Assembly (NCBI RefSeq): GCF_036687315.1
Contig: NZ_CP144683.1
Span: forward strand, 1,612,001-1,676,000
Reading direction: 5' to 3'
Origin: Sphingopyxis sp. TUF1
Lineage (GTDB): Bacteria > Pseudomonadota > Alphaproteobacteria > Sphingomonadales > Sphingomonadaceae
DNA length: 64,000 nucleotides
Shown here: positions 44,973-53,669 of the stretch, one piece after another
How the letters are laid out: every line of letters starts with the position of its first letter
Position numbering within the stretch: the stretch's first letter is position 1
Position numbers and translations under genes: made by a program
Notes under the pieces: generated by a model
Seen by the model: the letters and a program-made list of their open reading frames with translations, nothing else
What the model was told of the DNA's origin: nothing
Database searches by the model: none

Positions 44973-45832
44973 TGGCTGCGCGTCCCAATACGCCGGTACG
45001 CCCGATCATCGTCAAAAAGGTGATCGAGGCCGGGCACGGCGGCCATCATGGCGGTGCGTGGAAAGTCGCCTATGCCGATTTCGTCACCGCGATGATGGCC
45101 TTCTTCCTGCTTATGTGGCTGCTCGGCGCGACGAACGAAAAGCAGCGCAAGGCGCTCGCGGACTATTTCGCACCCACGATCGTCCAGACGAAAACCGAGT
45201 CCGCCGGATCGACCGGCCTGTTCGGAGGTGACTCGCTGGTTTCGGTCGATAAATATCCGCACGGCGCGGCGCAGACGGGAACGCGCTCGATGACCATTCC
45301 GCGCGATGCGGTGGGCGGCCCGCGCGAGGCATCAGGGCGCGAGCGCGAGGCCGAATCGAAGAGGTTCAATCTGCTCGCCCAGTCGATGAAGGACCGCATC
45401 CAGAGCAAGGGCGACCTCAAACGGCTCGCGCGCAACCTGCGCTTTACCGAGACGATGGAGGGCCTGCGCATCGACATCGTCGACGACGCCGACTTCTCGA
45501 TGTTCGTGATCGGCACGAGCCAGCTGACCCCCGCCGGCGCCAAATTGTTTGCCGAAGTCGCAGTGCCGATCGCCGAGGCACCCAATCAGCTGATGATCCG
45601 TGGGCATACCGACGCTGCGCCCTGGTCGGCGAAGGCGGGGACGAACAATTGGCGCCTGTCGGTCGATCGCGCCGAGGTCACGCGCCACTATCTCGAGTTC
45701 CGCGGCATCGCCACCGATCGCTTCGCGCGAATCGAGGGCGTCGCCGATCGCGAGCCCTATGTCCCGGCGGACCGATTCGATCCGCGCAACCGTCGCATCT
45801 CGATCACGCTCGGCTGGCGGTCGGGAAATTAG
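44972..45832 (+). CDS. motB: Flagellar motor stator protein MotB
   Basis: A 286-residue stator subunit. One membrane helix (AYADFVTAMMAFFLLMWLLG) contains the proton-carrying Asp36. The plug and linker region follow, and a C-terminal OmpA-like peptidoglycan-binding domain holds IRGHTDAAPW and NWRLSVDRAEVTRHYLEFRG. The residue pattern is that of proton-driven, not sodium-driven, stators. After it come 180 AT-richer bases with no gene before the sigma54 activator. Confidence 0.95.
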   Translation: MAARPNTPVRPIIVKKVIEAGHGGHHGGAWKVAYADFVTAMMAFFLLMWLLGATNEKQRKALADYFAPTIVQTKTESAGSTGLFGGDSLVSVDKYPHGAAQTGTRSMTIPRDAVGGPREASGREREAESKRFNLLAQSMKDRIQSKGDLKRLARNLRFTETMEGLRIDIVDDADFSMFVIGTSQLTPAGAKLFAEVAVPIAEAPNQLMIRGHTDAAPWSAKAGTNNWRLSVDRAEVTRHYLEFRGIATDRFARIEGVADREPYVPADRFDPRNRRISITLGWRSGN

Positions 45833-46012
45833 AGCCAATTTGGCAGTATATCGAAAGCGATTAACGCAAAAACGCCACAGACGCTTTCATTGTGGCAATA
45901 ACGACGTATTTTGAATGAGTTAACCGTGCATCGATAAGCTTTTGTTTACCATTTTAATCAATTTCTGAATCTATCGAAGGGGCGCCGAGCGGGCGGCGCG
46001 ATGGAGACCAGA

Positions 46013-47086
46013 ATGTCTGTGGGGCACAATAATCAAGCAACGCTTGAGGCGTTGATTATCGGCAGCAGCCCGGCCGCGTGCCGGCTGCGCGAAATGATCC
46101 GCCGCGTGGCGCGATCAAATGCTTCGGTCATGCTCTGCGGACCGTCAGGGTCGGGCAAGGAACTTGTCGCCCGGGCGATTCATGACGAGGGTGCCCGGGC
46201 GGGCAAGGCCTTTTCGGCGATCAATTGCGGCGCGATTCCGGGCGAACTTATCGAATCCGAATTGTTCGGGCATGAAAAGGGCAGCTTTACCGGCGCCCAT
46301 GCCCGCCGCGTCGGCCATTTCGAGGCAAGCGAGGGCGGCACAATCTTCCTCGACGAAATCGGCGACATGCGTTTCGACATGCAGGTCAAGCTGCTCCGCG
46401 TTCTCGAAGACCGGACGATCGTCCGAGTTGGCAGCAGCGACGTGAAGGCCGTCGACGTTCGCGTCATTTCGGCCACCCATCAAGATCTCGGGGCCGCGAT
46501 CGCCGAAGGCAAGTTCCGCGAAGACCTGTTCTTCCGGCTCGGCGTGGTTGTGCTCCAGGTCCCCAGTCTGGCGAGGCGCACCGAGGATATTCCCGCACTT
46601 ATTCGCCATTTTCAGCGCAAGATGCCCGCCGACGCCAAATGCCGTTTCGATGCCGACGCGATGGCGGCCCTCATGCAGCACGAATGGCCCGGCAATGTTC
46701 GCGAACTGAGGAACTTCGTCGAACGCGCCAGCGTTCTGCACGGCGGCGAGACGCTTGATGCGTATGACGTCGCGATGCTCCTGAATCCGATCGCAGCGCA
46801 TGCACCGCGGCCGGCTGCCCCTGACAGCGCCGCCGAACGGGCCGACGCGGACGATCAACCCGTCATGGCCTTCGCCGCTCCGGCCGCACCGGTCGCCAAG
46901 ACGCCGGCACCGGGCCGCCCGATCGACCTGAAGCGCGAGATCGAGACGATCGAACTCGAACAAATCCATGTCGCGCTCGACCTGGCCGACGGCATCATTT
47001 CGGAGGCAGCGCGTCTGCTGACGCTGAAGCGCACCACCTTGATCGAAAAGATGCGCAAATATGGCGTCCACCAGCAGGCGGCCTGA
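46013..47086 (+). CDS. Sigma54-dependent flagellar regulator (FlrC/FlbD-like)
   Basis: A 357-residue enhancer-binding protein. The AAA+ domain has Walker A GPSGSGKE (residues 43-50), the sigma54-contact loop GSFTGA (90-95) and Walker B GTIFLDEIGD (about 109-118). A C-terminal Fis-type helix-turn-helix covers about residues 322-352 (IISEAARLLTLKRTTLIEKM). There is no N-terminal receiver domain, so it is not an obvious phosphorylation target. The start at 46013 has GGAG six bases upstream; an ATG at 46001 is less likely. Four sigma54-type promoters in the locus are the likely targets. Confidence 0.9.
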   Translation: MSVGHNNQATLEALIIGSSPAACRLREMIRRVARSNASVMLCGPSGSGKELVARAIHDEGARAGKAFSAINCGAIPGELIESELFGHEKGSFTGAHARRVGHFEASEGGTIFLDEIGDMRFDMQVKLLRVLEDRTIVRVGSSDVKAVDVRVISATHQDLGAAIAEGKFREDLFFRLGVVVLQVPSLARRTEDIPALIRHFQRKMPADAKCRFDADAMAALMQHEWPGNVRELRNFVERASVLHGGETLDAYDVAMLLNPIAAHAPRPAAPDSAAERADADDQPVMAFAAPAAPVAKTPAPGRPIDLKREIETIELEQIHVALDLADGIISEAARLLTLKRTTLIEKMRKYGVHQQAA

Positions 47087-47193
47087 CCGCCGATTCGGCA
47101 CGCGTTTCGGCATCCGCTGAAAAAAGGGAGCTATGGTCCGCGCCTTCGCATGAAGGGCGGGCCGTTTACCCTCGCCTTATTGAGCTGGCAGCG

Positions 47194-47583
47194 TCAGCGA
47201 ATCTGCCGCCATGCGGCGCTGATCGTCTTGATGCCCTCGAGCAGTTCGGCGAGCCCCTCGGCGCTGTTGGCCGCAACCGCATCGTCGAGCTTGCGGCGCA
47301 TACTGCGATAAACGCGCGACAGCGCCGTTGCAACGTCGCCGCCCTTGTCGCGGTCGAGATTGACGTCGAGTCCGATCAGAATCGCGCGCGCACGGTGCGC
47401 GGGTTCGGTTGCGGATATCCGCTGACCCTGCCGCACCATGGCTTCGAGAACACCGACCGCGGTTTCGAGCTCGTCATAGAGCATCGTCACCAGCTCGACG
47501 GGGTCGGCGGCGGCGGCGCGGCTTTCATTTTGCAGGCGGCGATAGAGTCCGGTCGCCCGGACGGTCGATGCAGTGGCGGTCAC
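47194..47583 (-). CDS. fliS: Flagellar export chaperone FliS
   Basis: A 129-residue helical protein, the chaperone that keeps flagellin soluble. DPVELVTMLYDELETAVGVL and the C-terminal helices LSRVYRSMRRKLDDAV fit FliS. It follows fliD by 24 bases, the standard order, and is probably driven by the sigma28-type promoter before fliD. Confidence 0.92.
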   Translation of the reverse strand: MTATASTVRATGLYRRLQNESRAAAADPVELVTMLYDELETAVGVLEAMVRQGQRISATEPAHRARAILIGLDVNLDRDKGGDVATALSRVYRSMRRKLDDAVAANSAEGLAELLEGIKTISAAWRQIR

Positions 47584-47607
47584 GGCGGCGGTCCTTGAAG
47601 TCTAAAC

Positions 47608-48981
47608 TTAATCGTTACCCTGGTTGCTCCAGAGCTTGATCTGTTGTTCGAGATAGGATTGCGTCGCCTTGAACGCCGCGAGCTTGGCCTCGAGCGCACC
47701 ATATTGTTTCTCAAGGCGTTTCCGGTAGGCATCCTCGCGTTCCTCGACCTTGGCGAGCTGGTCGGCGAGATCCTCCTGCTTCGCTTCGAGCGAGCGGGAC
47801 ACGCGATCGATCGCGCCGTTGGAGCCGACGGCCTTGTCGCGGATCGCGTCGAGTGCGGCGGCGATGCCGGGATCGGACGTCTCATTATGCGTTGCGTCGC
47901 GGCGCGGGTTGAACAAGGCCTCGACGGCGCCGGCGTCGTTCTCCAGCGCCTTGTCGAGCTTGGCATTATCGACCGCCAGCAGACCCTCTTTGGTGACCGA
48001 GATGCCGATGTCGGACAGCTGGTTGATGCTGCCGTGGCTGGAAATCACCTGATGGATCAGCCCGCCGAGCTCGCGTTCGAGCGCGCGCAGCGAGGTCGTC
48101 GCGCCCGGCAGCTTGGAGGCCGCGGTCAGGCTGGCCTTGAGCTGGTTATACACCGCGACAAAGTCGCCGACGGTCTGTTTGATCATTTCAAGCGGGCGGC
48201 TCGCGCCGATATCGACGGGCTGGCCGGGCGCTGCCTTTTTCAAAGTCAGCGACATGCCGGGCACAACATCGTCGATGATGTTTGTCGCCCGGCTGAACGC
48301 GACTCCGTCGATCGTGAATTCGGCGTCTGCGGCGCTTTGGCCGAGCGTCATTCCCGCGGCATCGGTCGCAAAGGCGGCAAGCCCCGGTTCGGCGCCCGCG
48401 TCGGCGGTGAGGGTGAAGGCGTTCGCTTCGCCCGTCGGGCCCTTCAGAATCAGCCGGTGGCCGCCCTCGTCGGCGATGATCGACGCGGTCACGCCGGCGC
48501 CGCTGGCGTTGATCGCATTGGCGAGGCCGTCGAGACTATTGTTGGTCGCGTCGATGGTGATCGTCTTCGCGACGCCGCCCACGGTCAGCGTCATCGTGCC
48601 CGTGCCAATGGCGGCGGCACGATTGGCAACGACCGCCGAATAATTGGTCTGCGCGCGCGCGAGCTGGTTGACGATAACGGTCGCGGCAAAGCTGTCGGCC
48701 GACAAGCCTGCGCGGCTCGTCGCTCCGAGCACGCTGTCGTCGGACACTGTCGGCGTACTGCGCAGCGTGCCGTCGGCGATCATCTGGCTCAGCGAATCGG
48801 CAAAGCCGTCAAGATCCGAGCGCGCCTGCGCCACGGCGCTGATCCGCGTCTGGTTTGCCTGCGTCAATTCGGTCAGGCGCGCGACCTTCGGTTCGCGCGA
48901 TGCTTTTGCCAGGTCATCGACGAGCTTTGGAATGTCGATACCGGACCCGAAACCCAGGCTGTTGGCAATTGAACTGACCAT
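47608..48981 (-). CDS. fliD: Flagellar filament cap protein FliD
   Basis: A 457-residue hook-associated protein 2. N-terminal NSLGFGSGIDIPKLVDDLAK and the C-terminal coiled region (EERE to QYGALEAKLAAFKATQSYLE) are typical. It caps the growing filament. The ATG at 48981 is preferred to an upstream GTG because AAGGA lies nine bases before it. A sigma28-type promoter overlaps the end of flhB. Confidence 0.94.
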   Translation of the reverse strand: MVSSIANSLGFGSGIDIPKLVDDLAKASREPKVARLTELTQANQTRISAVAQARSDLDGFADSLSQMIADGTLRSTPTVSDDSVLGATSRAGLSADSFAATVIVNQLARAQTNYSAVVANRAAAIGTGTMTLTVGGVAKTITIDATNNSLDGLANAINASGAGVTASIIADEGGHRLILKGPTGEANAFTLTADAGAEPGLAAFATDAAGMTLGQSAADAEFTIDGVAFSRATNIIDDVVPGMSLTLKKAAPGQPVDIGASRPLEMIKQTVGDFVAVYNQLKASLTAASKLPGATTSLRALERELGGLIHQVISSHGSINQLSDIGISVTKEGLLAVDNAKLDKALENDAGAVEALFNPRRDATHNETSDPGIAAALDAIRDKAVGSNGAIDRVSRSLEAKQEDLADQLAKVEEREDAYRKRLEKQYGALEAKLAAFKATQSYLEQQIKLWSNQGND

Positions 48982-49002
48982 GGCAAATATCCTTCGCACT
49001 CC

Positions 49003-49029
49003 TTAACGGCGGCGCGTCGGGGATCTTAA
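49003..49029 (-). promoter_or_regulatory. Sigma28-type promoter for fliDS
   Basis: On the minus strand TTAA, 15 bases and GCCGTTAA. The TTAA overlaps the flhB stop codon. It ends 22 bases before the fliD start, which places a short leader. Same spacing as the flgM, motA and fliC elements. Confidence 0.72.
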
Positions 49030-50165
49030 GCCTGACGGCGGCCTTCCGGATCGAAACGATGCGAAGGCGGTATGTCGACGACCGGCGGCGCGATGCCGTC
49101 GGCGATCGCCCGCTCGAGCTGGAAGACGAAGGCGAGCACGGTTGCCACCGCGACGAACAATTCTTCGGGGATTGTGCGGCCGGCACGCGCTGTAAAATAT
49201 ATGGCGCGGGTGAGCTGCGGATATTCGAGGATCGGCACTTCTGCCGTTCGCGCCAGCTCGCGGATCGACAAGGCAACGTCGCCGCGCCCGCGCGCGACGA
49301 CCACCGGCGCGGCGTCGGTGCCAAGACGATAACGCAGCGCGACCGAAAAATGCGTCGGATTGGTAAGGACGACGGTCGCCTCCGACACCGCCTTGCGCGC
49401 CGATCCGCTCAAGATCTCGTGTGCGCGTTGACGCTGCGCCTGCTTGAGTTCGGGGGCGCCGTCGGACTGGCGCATTTCCTCCTTCACCTCCTGCTTGCTC
49501 ATCATCAGCCTTTTGTTGCGCTGGAACCATTGCACCGGCACGTCGATGAGCGCGATGATGACAAGCCCGCCGGCGAGCGCGAGCATTGCATGGCCGATCG
49601 CCTTGCCCGCCAGACCGATCGCAGCGATCAGGTCGGCGCCGGCCATCGACATGATCGCGGGCAGGCTGCGCGCGACGAGCCAGTAGCCGATGCCGCCGAG
49701 CAGGATCACTTTCGCCAGCGCCTTGCCCAGCTCGGTCGCGCCCTGCATCCCGAACATGCGCTTGAGCCCGGTCATCGGGTTGATGCGGTTGCCCTTGAAG
49801 TGCAGCGCCTTGCCGCGCCAGCCCATCGAGCCCAGCATCGCGGGGCCTGCGACCGCCGCGCCGATCGCCAGGGCGAAAAGGCTCGCAAGCGGCAGCAGGA
49901 TTTCGGCGCCATTGCGCATCAGCGCCTCGCCCGGTGCGAAATCGGTCACGTCGGCGGCCGTCAGCGTGAGCCCGCGGCGCACCAGATCGCCCGCCGACTG
50001 TACGAACCAGCCGCCCGCGGCGACGATCCATCCCGCGGCGGCAAGCATCATCAGCGCGGTCGCGAGCTCGCGCGACATCAGCACATCGCCCTCGCGCATC
50101 GAATCGGCGCGCTTCTTTGCCGTCGGCTGTTCGGTTTTCTGATCCTTGTCGGGACCTTCCGCCAT
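49026..50165 (-). CDS. flhB: Flagellar export protein FlhB
   Basis: A 379-residue export-gate protein that switches substrate class. Four membrane segments lie between about residues 35 and 210. The self-cleavage motif NPTH is at residues 269-272 (cut between Asn269 and Pro270), the same position as in enterobacteria. The start MAEGPDKDQKTEQPTAKKR is the usual charged head. It is the last gene of the fliE-flhB operon, three bases after fliR. Confidence 0.95.
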   Translation of the reverse strand: MAEGPDKDQKTEQPTAKKRADSMREGDVLMSRELATALMMLAAAGWIVAAGGWFVQSAGDLVRRGLTLTAADVTDFAPGEALMRNGAEILLPLASLFALAIGAAVAGPAMLGSMGWRGKALHFKGNRINPMTGLKRMFGMQGATELGKALAKVILLGGIGYWLVARSLPAIMSMAGADLIAAIGLAGKAIGHAMLALAGGLVIIALIDVPVQWFQRNKRLMMSKQEVKEEMRQSDGAPELKQAQRQRAHEILSGSARKAVSEATVVLTNPTHFSVALRYRLGTDAAPVVVARGRGDVALSIRELARTAEVPILEYPQLTRAIYFTARAGRTIPEELFVAVATVLAFVFQLERAIADGIAPPVVDIPPSHRFDPEGRRQA

Positions 50166-50168
50166 CGC

Positions 50169-50948
50169 TCAGACGCCTGCGACCATGCGCGCGGCGTCGA
50201 GCGCATCGGAGAGGATGCGCGCGATAGCCTCGGCCATCGCCGGCGTCGCGACGCCCAGCAGCACGATCCCCGCGAGCAGCGTCGCCGGGATACCGACCGC
50301 GAACAGGTTGAGCGCGGGCGCCGAGCGGCCGATGACGCCCATGATGATCTGGACAAGGATCAGGACGAAGCCGACGGGCATCGCGATCGTCAGCGCGGCG
50401 GCGAACATCAAGCTGCCGAAGCCGATCACGCCGCCGAGCGCATCCCACGACGGAAAGGCATTGCCCGGCGGCAGCGCTGTGTAGCTGCCGACAATGATAT
50501 CGATGAGCAGCAGGTGGCCGTCGGCGGCCAGGAAGAGCGCGGTCGCAAGCATCGCGAGGAACTGGCCGATCGCCGAACTCGATGCGCCGCTCAGCGGATC
50601 GACCATCGATGCGAAGCCAAGGCCCATCGCATTGCTGATCACTTCGCCTGCGAGCAGCGCGGCGGCCAGCCCCATCTGGAGCACGAAGCCGATTGCGAGG
50701 CCGATCACGACCTCGCCGATGATGAAAAAGAAACCCGGTACCGACACAATGCCTTCGGTGGGTAAAACCATGCCCGACGCCGCAACCGCGGGTACGCCGA
50801 CCGCGAGCGCGATGACGAGACGCAGCTGCACCGGCACATTCGCCGCGCCGAACACGGGTGCCGCGATAAAGGCTGCGCCGGGACGGATCATCCCCAGCAT
50901 CCACAGCTGGAGCATCGCCTCGACATTGGGGATGTCGGCGGGGTTCAC
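50169..50948 (-). CDS. fliR: Flagellar export protein FliR
   Basis: A 259-residue membrane protein with about six helices. The segments MIRPGAAFIAAPVFG and GEVISNAMGLGFASMVDP fit FliR, part of the FliPQR export gate. The likely start is a GTG at 50948, seven bases after the fliQ stop. The longer frame upstream overlaps fliQ and is a shadow. Confidence 0.92.
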   Translation of the reverse strand: MNPADIPNVEAMLQLWMLGMIRPGAAFIAAPVFGAANVPVQLRLVIALAVGVPAVAASGMVLPTEGIVSVPGFFFIIGEVVIGLAIGFVLQMGLAAALLAGEVISNAMGLGFASMVDPLSGASSSAIGQFLAMLATALFLAADGHLLLIDIIVGSYTALPPGNAFPSWDALGGVIGFGSLMFAAALTIAMPVGFVLILVQIIMGVIGRSAPALNLFAVGIPATLLAGIVLLGVATPAMAEAIARILSDALDAARMVAGV

Positions 50949-50955
50949 GGCCGAT

Positions 50956-51225
50956 TTAGCGCACCAGCGCCGGGATCTGCGCGAACAGGTCGCGCGTGAA
51001 ATCGGTGAGCAGCACGAGGATGCTGCCGCCGAAGATCGCGAGGCAGATCGCCGCGACGATGAGCTTGGGGACAAAGGTCAGCGTCTGTTCGTTGATCGAC
51101 GTCGCCGCCTGCACCATGCCGAGCAGCACCCCGATGATGAGCACCGGCAGCAGCAAGGGCGCCGAGGCGAGCGCGAGAATCCACAGCGATTGCTGCGCCA
51201 CCCCGATGAAATAGTCGGCCTCCAT
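50956..51225 (-). CDS. fliQ: Flagellar export protein FliQ
   Basis: An 89-residue membrane protein with two helices (about residues 15-38 and 52-75). The patterns LLPVLIIGVLLGMVQAATSINEQTL and LTFVPKLIVAAICLAIFG are typical of FliQ. It lies between fliP and fliR with gaps of four and seven bases. Confidence 0.94.
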   Translation of the reverse strand: MEADYFIGVAQQSLWILALASAPLLLPVLIIGVLLGMVQAATSINEQTLTFVPKLIVAAICLAIFGGSILVLLTDFTRDLFAQIPALVR

Positions 51226-51229
51226 ACCG

Positions 51230-52129
51230 CTACCCCACGAAAGAGGAGGCGAGCGAGCCCATCGTCAGCGCCCAGCCATCGACGAGGACGAAGAGCAGTA
51301 GCTTGAAGGGCATCGAGATGATCGTCGGCGACAGCATCATCATGCCGAGCGACATCAGCGCCGACGCGACGATCAGGTCGATGACGAGGAAGGGGAGGAA
51401 GATAAGAAAACCGATCTGGAAAGCGGTCTTTAGTTCGCTGGTGACAAAGGCGGGGAGCAGGATCGAGAAAGGAACGTCCTTGGGGCTCGCATAAGCTGGC
51501 GCCTTGGCGATCTTGGCGAACATCATCAGATCGGTCTTGCGCGTCTGTTTCATCATGAAGCCGTGCAGCGCATCGCCCGAACGCGATACCGCCTCGCCGA
51601 TGCCGATCTGTTCCTGGCCATAGGGTTCGATCGCGACGCGGTTCACCTCGCTGATGACGGGCTGCATCACGAAGAGCGAGAGAAAGAGGCTGAGACCCAC
51701 AAGCACCTGATTGGGCGGTGTCTGCTGGAGCCCGAGCGCATGGCGCAGGATCGACAGCACGATGATGATCCGCGTGAAGCTGGTCATCATCAGGAGCAGC
51801 GACGGCAGCACCGTCAGCAGGCTCATCAGGACAAGGATCTGGAGCGACAGGCTCAGGGGGCGGCCATCGCCGCCGATTTCGTTCACGGCGCGGCTGAGGC
51901 CATCGGCAGCCTGCGCGAAGGCGGGGGGCGCGGCGACGAGCAGCGCGAGGCCGCCCGCAACTGCGGCACCACGCACCCAACGCGCGCGGAAAATATGCCG
52001 TTCGCCCTGAGCTTGTCGAAGGGCCGCTTTTTCTTTCAACGTCGCAGAGAAGAGCGGTGCTTCGACAAGCTCAGCACAAACGGATTTTGGGTATGGCGCC
52101 AAATTGATGCGCGTCGCCTCAATCGACAT
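51230..52129 (-). CDS. fliP: Flagellar export protein FliP with repeat-derived N-terminal extension
   Basis: A 299-residue gate protein. The core has SLSLQILVLMSLLTVLPSLL, MMTSFTRIIIVLSILRHALG, the loop QVLVGLSLFLSLF and the C-terminal FLPFLVIDLIVASALMSLGM. FliP normally begins with a cleavable signal peptide; here that signal (VRGAAVAGGLALLVAAPPAFA) starts only near residue 52. Residues about 11-45 are encoded by a palindromic genomic repeat inserted in frame. The ATG at 52129 is chosen since AGGGGGA lies five bases before it; a GTG at 51976 that would skip the extension has no ribosome site. Confidence 0.9.
   Translation of the reverse strand: MSIEATRINLAPYPKSVCAELVEAPLFSATLKEKAALRQAQGERHIFRARWVRGAAVAGGLALLVAAPPAFAQAADGLSRAVNEIGGDGRPLSLSLQILVLMSLLTVLPSLLLMMTSFTRIIIVLSILRHALGLQQTPPNQVLVGLSLFLSLFVMQPVISEVNRVAIEPYGQEQIGIGEAVSRSGDALHGFMMKQTRKTDLMMFAKIAKAPAYASPKDVPFSILLPAFVTSELKTAFQIGFLIFLPFLVIDLIVASALMSLGMMMLSPTIISMPFKLLLFVLVDGWALTMGSLASSFVG
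51998..52083. repeat. 86-bp palindromic repeat inside the 5' end of fliP
   Basis: The ends CCGTTCG and CACAAACGG flank arms CCTGAGCTTGTCGAAG and CTTCGACAAGCTCAG that pair perfectly except for a base or two. The same ends occur on the element at 62148-62230. In frame with fliP it reads through as KSVCAELVEA to LRQAQGERH without a stop. This type of element is common between genes in sphingomonads, but here it lies within a gene. Confidence 0.85.
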
Positions 52130-52397
52130 GAAAATCCCCCTGCGCGTCGTCGGCGATCCGCGTGATGCCGTTCCGCGAAACGGCGACGAGGATGCGCTGC
52201 CCGGCGAACTCGACGACCGCGAGCTTCGATCCCGGACCGAGCGGCAGCACGTCGACCATCTCGACCGCGCGCGGCTTCGCATTGCCGCCAACGAGCGGCA
52301 CGCCCATCTGGACGCGCTTCCACAGCCACAAGCTGCCCCATGCCATGCCGCCGACGATCGGCAGCAGGATGAGGAGGCGGAGGATATATTCGAGCAT
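52119..52397 (-). CDS. fliO: Flagellar export protein FliO
   Basis: A 92-residue protein with one membrane helix (residues about 4-24, YILRLLILLPIVGGMAWGSL) and a small cytoplasmic domain with VDVLPLGPGSKLAVVEFAGQ and ILVAVSRNGITRI. It fits the short FliO class that assists FliP assembly. The end overlaps the fliP start by 11 bases and its start overlaps the fliN stop by one base. Confidence 0.9.
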   Translation of the reverse strand: MLEYILRLLILLPIVGGMAWGSLWLWKRVQMGVPLVGGNAKPRAVEMVDVLPLGPGSKLAVVEFAGQRILVAVSRNGITRIADDAQGDFHVD

Positions 52398-52732
52398 CAG
52401 GCCCTCCGGTCGAGGCCTTCGAGGCCGCGCGCCGGCGCGACGACCTCGGCGACCTGGATGCCGTAACGGCCATCGACGCTGACGATCTCGCCCTTGGCGA
52501 TCAGCGTGCCGTTGGCATAGATGTCGAGCAGGTCGGTCGCCGCGCGATCGAGCTCGATCACGCTGCCTTCATCGAGAGTGAGCAGTTCGGCGAGCGTCAT
52601 TGAGGTCGATCCGACCTCGACCGACACGCGCAGCGAGACGCCCGCGAGCAGGTCGAAATTGGGCGCGGCGGCGATGCTTTTGTCGCGCCGGTCGGCGCGC
52701 GCTGCCTTGGGCGCGTCGGCTACGTCAGTCAT
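52397..52732 (-). CDS. fliN: Flagellar motor switch protein FliN
   Basis: A 111-residue switch protein. The C-terminal SpoA domain (LRVSVEVGSTSMTLAELLTL and IYANGTLIAKGEIVSVDGRY) is intact and a short acidic/basic head precedes it. The ATG at 52732 is preferred to a TTG 27 bases upstream. It forms the C-ring with FliM and FliG. Confidence 0.93.
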   Translation of the reverse strand: MTDVADAPKAARADRRDKSIAAAPNFDLLAGVSLRVSVEVGSTSMTLAELLTLDEGSVIELDRAATDLLDIYANGTLIAKGEIVSVDGRYGIQVAEVVAPARGLEGLDRRA

Positions 52733-53669
52733 GGTCGGGTCCTTTTTCGATATGGTCAATCAGGATGGCGGCGTTGCCATTGGCTTCGCCGATGCTGCCG
52801 AAGGCGAAGCTGCGTCCGGCGACGGTCACCGGCACGTGGCGCGGCATCGACAGCGGAATGATGTCGCCAACCTCGAGCGCGAGCAGCTTCACGAGGCTGA
52901 TTTCGGGCCGCGCCAGCACCGAGCGGACGGGCAGGCGGACGCCGCGCAGCGCCTTGTCGAGCGCGCCGGTCCATGCCGGATCGCCGCCGCCGGCGCCTTG
53001 CATGTCGGGCAGCAGTTCGTCGCCGGCAATGCCGCGCAGCGCCGCGACCGGATAGGCGCAGACGATAGTCCGTCCCTCCAGCGGCGCGCCGCGCAGCGTG
53101 AAGCGCTGAACGAACAATTCGTCTTCGGCGCGGACTGCGGAAAGTTTGGCTGGATCGGCGGTGACGCAGTCGAGTTCGGGCTCGATCGCTGCCTTGTCGC
53201 GCCATGCGGCGGCAATCTGCATTCCGATGTCGCGGCCAAGGCGCGCGGCAAACCGGTCTTCGGCATCGGTCAGCTCCTCGCGTTCGGCAGCAAGCTGGCC
53301 GCGTCCGCCATAGAAGATGTCGACGAGCTGGAGGATCAGCGGCCGCGCGGCGGCGATCAGCAACGGTCCCTTGAGCGGCGGCGCGTGATAACGCCAGAAG
53401 ATTGCGGGCGCGCTGGCTGCAGTCCATTCGGCGAAGCTCAGCTGTTCGGCGCCCGACCGTTCGACCTGGATCGACGGCGCGCCGAGCGCGCGGACCAAAT
53501 CGCGCAAGCTGCGCGCAAATTGGTTTGCGACGCTTTCAAGCGCGGGAAAGGCATAGCTCGCGGCCGCGCGGCGCAGCAGCAGCGACTCCGCACCGTCCGC
53601 AGGAACAGGCGCGGCCGCGGGCGCGGCCGGCGCCTTTACGGCCCTTACGCTTTTGGGACTGGCGGTCAC
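52725..53669 (-). CDS. fliM: Flagellar motor switch protein FliM
   Basis: A 314-residue switch protein. The middle domain includes LIAAARPLILQLVDIFYGGRG, LTDAEDRFAARLGRDIG and the C-terminal SpoA-like domain SLVKLLALEVGDIIPLSMPR. The N-terminal CheY-binding peptide of enterobacterial FliM is not obvious; the head is Ala/Pro-rich. It overlaps fliN by eight bases and fliL by four. Confidence 0.92.
   Translation of the reverse strand: MTASPKSVRAVKAPAAPAAAPVPADGAESLLLRRAAASYAFPALESVANQFARSLRDLVRALGAPSIQVERSGAEQLSFAEWTAASAPAIFWRYHAPPLKGPLLIAAARPLILQLVDIFYGGRGQLAAEREELTDAEDRFAARLGRDIGMQIAAAWRDKAAIEPELDCVTADPAKLSAVRAEDELFVQRFTLRGAPLEGRTIVCAYPVAALRGIAGDELLPDMQGAGGGDPAWTGALDKALRGVRLPVRSVLARPEISLVKLLALEVGDIIPLSMPRHVPVTVAGRSFAFGSIGEANGNAAILIDHIEKGPDHD

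Noticed and set aside
45833..46012. A gene or sigma54 promoter in the motB-activator gap
   Set aside because: TGGCAG and TGGCAA occur but without a TTGC at the right spacing, and no frame of reasonable coding quality exists. It is probably an AT-rich promoter region of unknown type.
49059..50765. Long antisense open frame (568 codons) across flhB and fliR
   Set aside because: The same composition bias and the overlap with two recognised export genes show it to be a shadow frame.
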